A stretch of DNA of 10,268 bases, from NCBI GenBank assembly GCA_003240695.1, contig QFNC01000053.1, positions 1 through 10,268 on the forward strand. Reading direction: 5' to 3'. A model generated the notes under the pieces. That model was given only the letters and a program-made list of their open reading frames with translations. It did not search any database and had not been told where the DNA came from. This document shows positions 5,991 through 10,268 of the stretch, piece after piece. The stretch comes from Pseudoxanthomonas suwonensis. Lineage in GTDB: Bacteria > Pseudomonadota > Gammaproteobacteria > Xanthomonadales > Xanthomonadaceae. The first letter of the stretch is position 1. Each line of letters starts with the position of its first letter. The position numbers and the translations under genes were made by a program.

Positions 5991-6001
5991 AGGCTGGGGG
6001 A

Positions 6002-6370
6002 ATGGACACCCCTGACGTGCAGTTCTTCGTCGGCCTCGAGACGAGAGTGTGGGAGGCCCTGGTCAGTGGTGACCAGGAGGCCGACCGCGCCATGCTCTCC
6101 GCGGACTTCCTCGGGGTGTACCCCACCGGCTTCTCGGACCGGGAGCAGCACGTGGCGCAGCTGTGGGGCGGGGCCACGATGACCGCATACACCTTGCGTG
6201 ACGCACGGGTGGTGCACGTCACGCCGGAGACGGTGATGCTCTCTTACCGCGCCGAGTACACGGCCGTCGGCAGCGACCGGGAGGATGCCATGTACATCAG
6301 CTCGCTGTGGCAGCAGCGCCAGGGGCGCTGGTGGAACACCTTCAGCCAGGACACCCCGGCGGCCACGTGA
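6002..6370 (+). CDS. NTF2-like / DUF4440 (SnoaL-like fold) protein (122 aa)
   Basis: A small alpha+beta cone protein of the NTF2-like superfamily. The opening FFVGLETRVWEALVSGDQEADRAMLSADFLGVYPTGF, with helices followed by a 'dose-and-outcome' strand, and the closing YISSLWQQRQGRWWNTFSQDTP are typical of DUF4440 members. These act as enzymes, ligand-binding proteins or orphan stress proteins, so no reaction can be named. The ATG at 6002 follows GGAGG (5989-5993) at a good distance; an earlier in-frame GTG at 5960 would add an implausible 14-residue leader overlapping the previous gene. This is one of the few genes here with a clear Shine-Dalgarno, fitting a downstream position in a two-gene transcript. 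Confidence 0.8.
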   Translation: MDTPDVQFFVGLETRVWEALVSGDQEADRAMLSADFLGVYPTGFSDREQHVAQLWGGATMTAYTLRDARVVHVTPETVMLSYRAEYTAVGSDREDAMYISSLWQQRQGRWWNTFSQDTPAAT

Positions 6371-6430
6371 ACAGCCCTGATACCTGACGGTGGGATCCAT
6401 GGGGCAGCCCACCCACAGCACACCGCTGTC

Positions 6431-6592
6431 ATGTGCCGCATCGACGCGTTCACCCTGCTGCCGGCCGCACTGGAACTCGCAACGGCGATCATCCTGCTGG
6501 CCGGCACCACCTTCGCCGTCACCCAGAGGACGCGTCAAGGCCGTCGGTCACCGCGCCGATCGCACCCGGTCGGTATCGGCGAGCGCGGGTAG
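6431..6592 (+). CDS. Possible small membrane protein (53 aa)
   Basis: From ATG 6431, one hydrophobic segment (AALELATAIILLAGTTFAV, about residues 12-30) is followed by a strongly basic tail (TRQGRRSPRRSH). That is a reasonable single-span protein with a cytoplasmic positive tail. There is no clear Shine-Dalgarno and no TANNNT box at the right distance, and the other two forward frames are also open, so this is a tentative call. It ends 12 bases before the end of the convergent PspC-domain gene. Confidence 0.35.
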   Translation: MCRIDAFTLLPAALELATAIILLAGTTFAVTQRTRQGRRSPRRSHPVGIGERG

Positions 6593-6604
6593 CGCCCTTG
6601 GGAC

Positions 6605-6844
6605 TCAGCCTCCCAGCACCCGCTCCAGCGGAATGCGCCCGTCCTGCCACGGAGTGAGCACCCAGGCGGCCAGGTAGACGCCGATGCCGAGGAACGGCAG
6701 CAGGAACGAGGCGAGGACCAGGAGGCGCACCAGCCACACGTTGAGACCGAACTTATCGGCCAGACCACCGGCGATCCCGGCGACGAGGCGCGTGGGGCCA
6801 CGGCGAAAACCGAGGCTGCGAAGGGGGTCGAAGAGCGTGTTCAT
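6605..6844 (-). CDS. Small PspC-domain membrane protein (79 aa)
   Basis: The PspC domain spans most of the protein: RRGPTRLVAGIAGGLADKFGLNVWLVRLLVLASFLLPFLGIGVYLAAWVLTPW (about residues 14-66). It has the GxxGGLAxxF and VRLL signatures and one long or two short membrane helices. PspC-domain proteins are linked to envelope stress responses in other bacteria; stand-alone short versions in Actinobacteria are common and uncharacterised. The start is ATG 6844 rather than the upstream ATG at 6856, because TATGAT is followed by seven bases and ATG 6844, and the upstream ATG lies inside that box. It is probably monocistronic. Confidence 0.9.
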   Translation of the reverse strand: MNTLFDPLRSLGFRRGPTRLVAGIAGGLADKFGLNVWLVRLLVLASFLLPFLGIGVYLAAWVLTPWQDGRIPLERVLGG

Positions 6845-6851
6845 GCCCTCG

Positions 6852-6857
6852 ATCATA
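6852..6857 (-). promoter_or_regulatory. -10 box of the PspC-domain gene, leaderless arrangement
   Basis: Read on the minus strand, TATGAT is followed by CGAGGGC and the ATG at 6844. This is the best match to the TATAAT consensus in the window. GAGGGC could alternatively act as a close Shine-Dalgarno. Confidence 0.55.
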
Positions 6858-6905
6858 GGCACGGGCCGCCGACGACGGCAGTAGGGATGGACTGATCGTC
6901 GGAAG

Positions 6906-6918
6906 GGGGGTAACCCCC
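6906..6918. other. GGGGG-TAA-CCCCC inverted repeat upstream of the PspC-domain gene
   Basis: A five-base perfect stem with a three-base centre, about 50 bases upstream of the TATGAT box. It could be a protein-binding site or chance in GC-rich DNA. It is too short and lacks a T run for a terminator. The rest of 6858-7079 shows no gene. Confidence 0.25.
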
Positions 6919-7079
6919 ACGAGGAGGTCCGGCCCTTCAGCTTCCTGAGCGGCATTCCGCCAGCTCGAGCACTGCACAGGACACGGGGCAGAGGATCGAC
7001 GCCGAAGTCCAGCGCCACTCAGTGCCGGGGGGATCGCGTAAGGGGTGCGATGCCGCAGAGCCTGCTCCCCGAGGATCGC

Positions 7080-7529
7080 TCACGAGTCGCGCTCGCGCCC
7101 GGGGCTGCGCCGCTGCTGCTTGGTCAGGGACCGTTGCCGCTTCCCCTCGAGGCGGCGTCGCTGGGAGCCCCGCGTGGGCCGGGTCGCCCGACGCTGGACC
7201 GGCGGGGCGACCGCCTCGCGTAGCAGCGCCGCCAGTCGTTCCCGGGCCGCCCGACGATTGCGATGCTGGGACCGGTGCTCGGCCGCCGTGAACCTCAGCG
7301 TGGTGCCGGTGAGGCGGTTGCTCAGCCGCCTCAGTGCGCGTTCGCGCTGCACGTCGGTGAGAGCTGTCGTCGCGGCGAGATCCAGACTCAGCTGCACACG
7401 GGAATCGGCGGTGTTGACCCCCTGTCCGCCGGGGCCCGACGCGTGGGTGAACTGCTCCACCAGCTCACCGGCCGGGATCCGCAGACCGCGCGGCGCACCA
7501 GGGCCCGCAGGCACGATCAGATCATCCAC
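7080..7529 (-). CDS. arfB: ArfB-type peptidyl-tRNA hydrolase, ribosome rescue factor (149 aa)
   Basis: The release-factor-like catalytic domain carries the GGQ motif (G34-G35-Q36 in SGPGGQGVNTADSRVQL), which hydrolyses peptidyl-tRNA in the ribosomal P site. It lacks the codon-recognition domains of RF1/RF2, and it ends in a basic tail (about 112-149, rich in Arg, Lys and Gln) of the sort ArfB inserts into the empty mRNA channel of stalled ribosomes. Length is normal for ArfB/YaeJ. The GTG at 7529 (VDDLIVPAGP) is chosen because it gives the standard N-terminus and has CACACT six bases upstream; the frame stays open further upstream to 7958, but those residues are shadow sequence. The gene is divergent from the 45-aa membrane protein. 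Confidence 0.92.
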   Translation of the reverse strand: MDDLIVPAGPGAPRGLRIPAGELVEQFTHASGPGGQGVNTADSRVQLSLDLAATTALTDVQRERALRRLSNRLTGTTLRFTAAEHRSQHRNRRAARERLAALLREAVAPPVQRRATRPTRGSQRRRLEGKRQRSLTKQQRRSPGRERDS

Positions 7530-7535
7530 CCCACC

Positions 7536-7541
7536 AGTGTG
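7536..7541 (-). promoter_or_regulatory. Probable -10 box of arfB (one mismatch), leaderless arrangement
   Basis: Read on the minus strand, CACACT is followed by GGTGGG and the GTG at 7529. The conserved second A and last T are present, and the first T is C. It lies about 48 bases from the divergent box of the 45-aa gene. Confidence 0.35.
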
Positions 7542-7589
7542 CCCCAGCTTCGACCGACGTCTCCCCGGCCGGCGAGGAAAGCTGCCCCG

Positions 7590-7595
7590 TAGAGT
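7590..7595 (+). promoter_or_regulatory. -10 box of the 45-aa membrane protein gene, leaderless arrangement
   Basis: TAGAGT is followed by CCTCCC and the ATG at 7602. The spacer is the complement of a Shine-Dalgarno, not one, so ribosome recruitment by base pairing is unlikely. Confidence 0.5.
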
Positions 7596-7601
7596 CCTCC
7601 C

Positions 7602-7739
7602 ATGCATCTGGTGCCCTACATCCTCGCCGCTGCGCTCATGGCACTCGGTGCATTCGTGATGCACCTGGGGCAGGTGGACGACTCCCCGGGGTTGGGTGGC
7701 ATCGGCCTGCTGATGATGCTCGCGGCCGCAGGCTGGTGA
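7602..7739 (+). CDS. Small two-helix membrane protein (45 aa)
   Basis: The ORF begins MHLVPYILAAALMALGAFVM and ends MMLAAAGW. A hydrophobic helix at about 3-20 is joined by a short polar loop (HLGQVDDSPGL) to a second hydrophobic helix at about 32-45. The sequence resembles small actinobacterial inner-membrane proteins with no known role. Support comes from a TAGAGT box six bases before the ATG, a clean stop, and typical codon usage (G/C in most third positions). I do not assign a function. It would be missed by any gene caller with a 60-residue limit. Confidence 0.65.
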   Translation: MHLVPYILAAALMALGAFVMHLGQVDDSPGLGGIGLLMMLAAAGW

Positions 7740-7872
7740 GTGCGCCGACTCATCCGGGCCCGGCAAGGAGCGTTTCGCCGCCGATGACCGGCCGACGGCA
7801 CCGTGCCCGTGAGGAGGGGCGGAGGTGCTGGACTGCCAACCCGGGAACTTACTGGAATGGGTGCCGGGGGAG

Positions 7873-7878
7873 TAGCGT
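7873..7878 (+). promoter_or_regulatory. -10 box of the 135-aa membrane protein gene, leaderless arrangement
   Basis: TAGCGT is followed by CTGGCC and the ATG at 7885. It supports this start over the ATG at 7897. The 130 bases before it (7740-7872) contain no gene that I can see. Confidence 0.45.
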
Positions 7879-7884
7879 CTGGCC

Positions 7885-8292
7885 ATGGGACCGGTCATGA
7901 CCACACGCACGGCGACGCTCACGGGCGCTGCCGTGGTCGCGTACATGATCGCTCCCACCTGGCAGGCGCAGTTCCTGGGCCCACCGGAGGCGGAGGCCGT
8001 GTTCGTCAGCTACCACAGCTGGTTCTCCGGGATGGGCAGCTACACCCTCGGCCTCATCTGGCTGGCAGCAGGGCTCACGGTGCTCGGCACGCTCGTGACG
8101 GCCGTCCACTGGCGCACCGGGAAGCCCTCCCTCGGCGGCACCATCCTGTTCGCTCTCGCCGCCGCGGCGACGATCAGCGCCTCTCTCCTCTTCGGGCAGG
8201 TCACGGCCATCCCCCTGGTGCTCCTGCTCGCCGCCTGGATCGCCTCCCCCTGGGTCCGGCCGCCGACACCCGCGGTCGATCCCAGCTCCTGA
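7885..8292 (+). CDS. Predicted four-helix integral membrane protein of unknown function (135 aa)
   Basis: Four hydrophobic segments can be seen: about residues 11-26 (TLTGAAVVAYMIAPTW), 52-74 (SYTLGLIWLAAGLTVLGTLV), 84-104 (GGTILFALAAAATISASLL) and 107-124 (TAIPLVLLLAAWIASPWV). A polar loop (about 30-50) carries the aromatic patch SYHSWFSGMGSY, and there is a short Pro-rich cytoplasmic-looking tail. No family is recognised. The start is ATG 7885 because of the TAGCGT box six bases upstream. The next gene follows after 57 bases with its own Shine-Dalgarno, so the two may share a transcript. Confidence 0.75.
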   Translation: MGPVMTTRTATLTGAAVVAYMIAPTWQAQFLGPPEAEAVFVSYHSWFSGMGSYTLGLIWLAAGLTVLGTLVTAVHWRTGKPSLGGTILFALAAAATISASLLFGQVTAIPLVLLLAAWIASPWVRPPTPAVDPSS

Positions 8293-8349
8293 ACACCTGG
8301 CGGTGCGCATTGGACCTGCCGCTGGAACCTCCCCAGAAGGGCTCTACCG

Positions 8350-8853
8350 ATGGACCCCGACGACGCCGCGGCGTACAGCGCCACCCTCGATGAGCAGCTC
8401 CCCGCCTTCATCGACCTGCACCGGCAGATGATCGGCAGTGCTCTGGACGGGATCGACGAGGACGAAGCACGGCTGCGTCTGGTCCCGTCGGCGACCACGC
8501 TGCTGGGCCTGGTCAAGCACGCGACGTTCGTCGAACGCGTGTGGTTCGGCGAGGCCGTCACAGGACGCTCTCGTGCCGACCTGGGACTCGTCGCCGGTCC
8601 CGAGGCGTCCTTCGAGCTGGCGCCGGAGGACACGATCGACACCGTGACGGCAGGACACCGGCGTGCGGTCGAGCAGTCCCGCGCCGCCGTGGCGGGCCTA
8701 GGTCTCGATGCGGTGCTCCTGGGGAACCGGCGAGGTCCGCTGCCGCTGCGATGGGTGTACCTGCACGTGCTGCGGGAGCTCGCGCAGCACTGCGGCCACG
8801 CGGACATCCTGCGCGAGCAGATCCTCGAACAACGAGGACCAGTCGGCACATGA
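8350..8853 (+). CDS. DinB-like / DUF664 family protein (167 aa)
   Basis: A four-helix-bundle protein of the DinB / YfiT superfamily, DUF664 branch, common in many copies in Actinobacteria. The usual metal-binding histidines appear present: H57 in LLGLVKHATFVERVWF, and H147 and H150 in RELAQHCGHADILRE. Some relatives are mycothiol- or bacillithiol-dependent transferases, but DUF664 members mostly have no assigned reaction, so only the fold is called. The ATG at 8350 is preceded by AGAAGGG (8334-8340), a normal Shine-Dalgarno, unlike most neighbours. It probably belongs to a transcript with the membrane protein upstream. Confidence 0.85.
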   Translation: MDPDDAAAYSATLDEQLPAFIDLHRQMIGSALDGIDEDEARLRLVPSATTLLGLVKHATFVERVWFGEAVTGRSRADLGLVAGPEASFELAPEDTIDTVTAGHRRAVEQSRAAVAGLGLDAVLLGNRRGPLPLRWVYLHVLRELAQHCGHADILREQILEQRGPVGT

Positions 8854-8866
8854 GGAACTGAGCGCA

Positions 8867-8872
8867 CATACT
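8867..8872 (+). promoter_or_regulatory. Possible -10 box of the RraB-domain gene
   Basis: CATACT is followed by six bases and the ATG at 8879; the overlapping TACTGT (8869-8874) is closer to consensus but only four bases from the ATG. Either would give an almost leaderless transcript. A start at the in-frame GTG at 8873 is also possible. Confidence 0.3.
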
Positions 8873-8878
8873 GTGCGC

Positions 8879-9220
8879 ATGGATCAGCACCGTGAGTTCA
8901 ATCGTGAGACCTGGGCAGCCTTGAAGGAGTTCGGGGTCGTGCCCGGCTCACCGCTCACGATCGATGCCTTCTTCTACTGCCCGGATGAATCGGCCGCACA
9001 GGCGCTCGCCTCCGAACTGGGCTCGAACGGATGGCGCACCGACGTCGGATCCCAGCGCACGGGACTGCTGCGACGGCGAGTGCTGTGGGTCGTCGAGGCG
9101 CAGTACGAGCTTCCTGCGGCAGGGCTGGAGCAGTTCGACGCCATGACCGACGAGCTGGGGCGGTTGGCCGCTGCCCACGGTGCCGAGTTCGACGGGTGGG
9201 GTGCTCACGCCCCCGGATGA
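8879..9220 (+). CDS. RraB-domain protein (ribonuclease E inhibitor family) (113 aa)
   Basis: The sequence fits the RraB domain. An N-terminal helix (FNRETWAALKEFG) is followed by a strand with DAFFYCPDESAAQALASELGSNGW, then LWVVEAQYEL, a long helix, and the characteristic end AAHGAEFDGWGA. In E. coli RraB binds RNase E and lowers its activity; the role of actinobacterial versions is not established, so the name reflects the domain only. The start is ATG 8879, with an in-frame GTG two codons upstream as the alternative. The gene begins 25 bases after the DinB-like gene. Confidence 0.82.
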   Translation: MDQHREFNRETWAALKEFGVVPGSPLTIDAFFYCPDESAAQALASELGSNGWRTDVGSQRTGLLRRRVLWVVEAQYELPAAGLEQFDAMTDELGRLAAAHGAEFDGWGAHAPG

Positions 9221-9424
9221 CGTGGACGTCACAGTCGTCGTGGCCATGGTCTTCGTGATCCAGCTGGTGCTGCTGGTGACGGTGCACGGGGTGGCCGCGC
9301 TGGGCCTGGCCTCCGCGATCTCCTCCATCACCCGGGAACTGTTCACCGCGCTGGGAAGCAGTGGTACCCCCGGCATCGCCATGCCGATGCGGGTGGGGAT
9401 CAGGCCGCCGAGGCCGCCCCGTAG
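9201..9424 (+). CDS. Possible small membrane protein overlapping the end of the RraB-domain gene; 3' end uncertain
   Basis: From GTG 9201 (20 bases inside the previous gene) the frame reads VLTPPDDVDVTVVVAM, then a clear hydrophobic helix (VFVIQLVLLVTVHGVAALGLASAI), then SSITRELFTALGSSGTPG. The first part looks genuinely coded. Beyond about 9370 the frame turns Arg/Pro-rich and runs as a shadow inside the opposite-strand acyltransferase gene to 9680. Another frame (+2) ends in GGDQAAEAAP and a TAG at 9422-9424, exactly in the gap, which suggests that a frameshift may have altered the true end. The end given here is that TAG. This could be a real single-span protein, a decayed gene, or chance. 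Confidence 0.3.
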
Positions 9425-9996
9425 TTCCCGGTCTCGTCACGCAGACGCGGGTCGACCCGCAGCTCCGGGCGCACCCCGGCCTTGTCGGCGTAGAACGCGC
9501 GGATCCGGTCCATGTCAGCGGCCACGTCGCCGGTCAGCTCGATGGTGGGGCCCAGACCCGTGGTCTTCGTGGGCAGGTCCACGTACCCCAGGGTCACCGG
9601 CATCCCGGTCTCCATCGCGATCCGGTAGAACCCCGACTTCCAGTGGCCCATCTTGTTCGAGCGGGTCCCATCCGGGGTGATGACCAGGCCGAACACCTCG
9701 CCCGCGCGGACGCGCCGCACCACCTCGTCGATGATCCCACGGGGGTTCGAGCGGTCCACCGGGATCCCACCCACGGCCCGGAAGAACGGCGCCGCCCACC
9801 CCTTGAACAGGGTGTGCTTGCCCAGCCAGCGCACATCGATGCCGAGCTGCCAGGCGATCCCCAGCATGTACACGAAGTCCCAGTTCGAGGTGTGTGGGGC
9901 GCCGATCAGGATCGTGGGTCGCTGCGGGGCGGGCTCGGTGACCAGCGTCCAGCGGCTGAATGCCCAGAACGTGCGGGCAATGAGGCGTCTGAGCAT
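9400..9996 (-). CDS. Glycerolipid acyltransferase-like (PlsC/LPLAT superfamily) protein (198 aa)
   Basis: The catalytic HX4D motif is present as H35-TSNW-D40, followed by GKHTLF (60-65), the GIPVDR block (77-82) and PDGTR (108-112), a variant of the usual EGTR block. This family moves acyl groups to glycerol phosphates or other acceptors at the inner face of the membrane; the substrate here is open, and the PDGTR form also occurs in members with non-glycerophosphate acceptors. Length is short but complete for a soluble or peripheral member. The ATG at 9996 is chosen because of TACGGT six bases upstream; a longer frame to 10152 reads as Arg-rich non-conserved sequence. Its end faces the doubtful ORF at 9201. 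Confidence 0.88.
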   Translation of the reverse strand: MLRRLIARTFWAFSRWTLVTEPAPQRPTILIGAPHTSNWDFVYMLGIAWQLGIDVRWLGKHTLFKGWAAPFFRAVGGIPVDRSNPRGIIDEVVRRVRAGEVFGLVITPDGTRSNKMGHWKSGFYRIAMETGMPVTLGYVDLPTKTTGLGPTIELTGDVAADMDRIRAFYADKAGVRPELRVDPRLRDETGNYGAASAA

Positions 9997-10002
9997 GGGG
10001 TC

Positions 10003-10008
10003 ACCGTA
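10003..10008 (-). promoter_or_regulatory. -10 box of the acyltransferase gene, leaderless arrangement
   Basis: Read on the minus strand, TACGGT is followed by GACCCC and the ATG at 9996. The same six-base spacer, GACCCC, follows the -10 box at 5163-5168. No -35 match is seen. Confidence 0.5.
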
Positions 10009-10109
10009 ATGGCTCCAGGTCACGCAGCTGGTATCAGGAGCGCGACCGGTTGATCCGTGGCGTGACCGTTGCTCGGTATTGGCGAGGTGCCGGCTCGATC
10101 GTGTGGGGG

Positions 10110-10268
10110 TCAGGCGTTGCCGTCGGCCGTGGGCCAGGCATTGGGACGGCACCCGGCGAGGCCCTTGGACTGCTGCATCATCACCGGCGCGGCCAGGCCC
10201 TCACCGCCGCAGGACTCGTGGCCGTGGCCCAGGAAGTGCCCCACCTCATGGTTGACCATGTACGCCCG
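10110..10268 (-). CDS. C-terminal end of a DUF3152 (zincin-like) protein, cut by the window edge
   Basis: Fifty-two codons remain before the TGA at 10110-10112. They read NHEVGHFLGHGHESC, then GGEGLAAPVMMQQSKGL, GCRPNAWP and a short tail. HEVGHFLGHGH is an extended HExxHxxGxxH-type zinc-binding motif, and VMMQQ...L.GCRPN is the standard end of DUF3152 proteins, which in Actinobacteria are usually secreted or membrane-anchored with an N-terminal signal. They look like metalloproteases, but no activity has been shown to my knowledge. The remainder lies beyond 10268. The gap 9997-10109 holds only the acyltransferase promoter; no clear terminator is seen. Confidence 0.85.
   Translation of the reverse strand, partial: RAYMVNHEVGHFLGHGHESCGGEGLAAPVMMQQSKGLAGCRPNAWPTADGNA

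Noticed and set aside
5777..6538. 253-aa minus-strand open frame over the 262-aa and NTF2-like genes
   Set aside because: Forward products have family features, ribosome binding sites or promoter boxes; the reverse frame is an antisense shadow without a recognisable domain.
7530..7958. N-terminal extension of the arfB frame up to 7958
   Set aside because: Residues upstream of 7529 do not resemble ArfB and overlap the promoters and the 45-aa gene; the GTG at 7529 gives the normal family N-terminus.
8040..8867. 275-aa minus-strand open frame across the membrane protein and DinB-like genes
   Set aside because: Ser/Arg/Pro-rich shadow opposite a DinB-fold protein with its metal histidines in place.
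1..10268. CRISPR array, transposon ends or phage genes
   Set aside because: No short regularly spaced repeats, no long terminal inverted repeats and no recognisable transposase, integrase or phage structural protein were found on either strand.

Overview
The window is high-GC DNA with mostly Actinobacteria-type genes. The best guess is a member of the Micrococcales, perhaps Brachybacterium-like, but the genus is a guess from gene content and style. Supporting signs are strong G/C third positions, GTG starts, a C-terminal DUF3152-type metal-binding segment, a short PspC-domain protein, an AspT-family exchanger, and start codons placed just after a TANNNT box. There is no rRNA, CRISPR array, transposase, phage gene or convincing tRNA.

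Region 1 (1-1610) is an accessory strip of toxin-antitoxin modules. An intact mntA-hepT pair (270-931) sits just downstream of a second, damaged copy of the same unit (1-227). In that copy nearly all of hepT has been lost by a deletion of about 317 bp between two near-identical 11-base sites, so the antitoxin reading frame runs into an unrelated tail. Next comes a decayed FitA/FitB-like (VapB/VapC-type) module (1114-1545). It has a frameshift, a lost GTGA stop/start overlap, a nonsense codon, a replaced PIN-domain aspartate and a missing 3' end.

Region 2 (1614-5963) holds housekeeping and unknown genes: a 523-aa AspT/YidE-type membrane exchanger (minus strand), a divergent 324-aa protein of unknown function, a P-loop kinase-like protein (minus), a 360-base gap without a recognised gene, and a 262-aa protein of unknown function.

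Region 3 (6002-10268) is a run of short, mostly independent genes: an NTF2-like protein, a doubtful 53-aa membrane protein, a PspC-domain protein (minus), the ribosome-rescue hydrolase ArfB (minus), a divergent 45-aa membrane protein, a four-helix membrane protein, a DinB/DUF664 protein, an RraB-domain protein, a possible overlapping membrane ORF, a glycerolipid acyltransferase-like protein (minus), and the C-terminal end of a DUF3152 protein running off the right edge.

The main regulatory theme is that eight starts are preceded by a TANNNT hexamer ending 6 or 7 bases before the start codon, and two more by a one-mismatch version. This spacing would place the transcript start on the start codon, so most of these genes look leaderless and monocistronic. 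The exceptions fit: hepT overlaps mntA by four bases, and the NTF2-like and DinB genes have Shine-Dalgarno sequences. I see no complete new multi-gene system. The most informative features are the visible history of the toxin-antitoxin strip and the leaderless promoter pattern.
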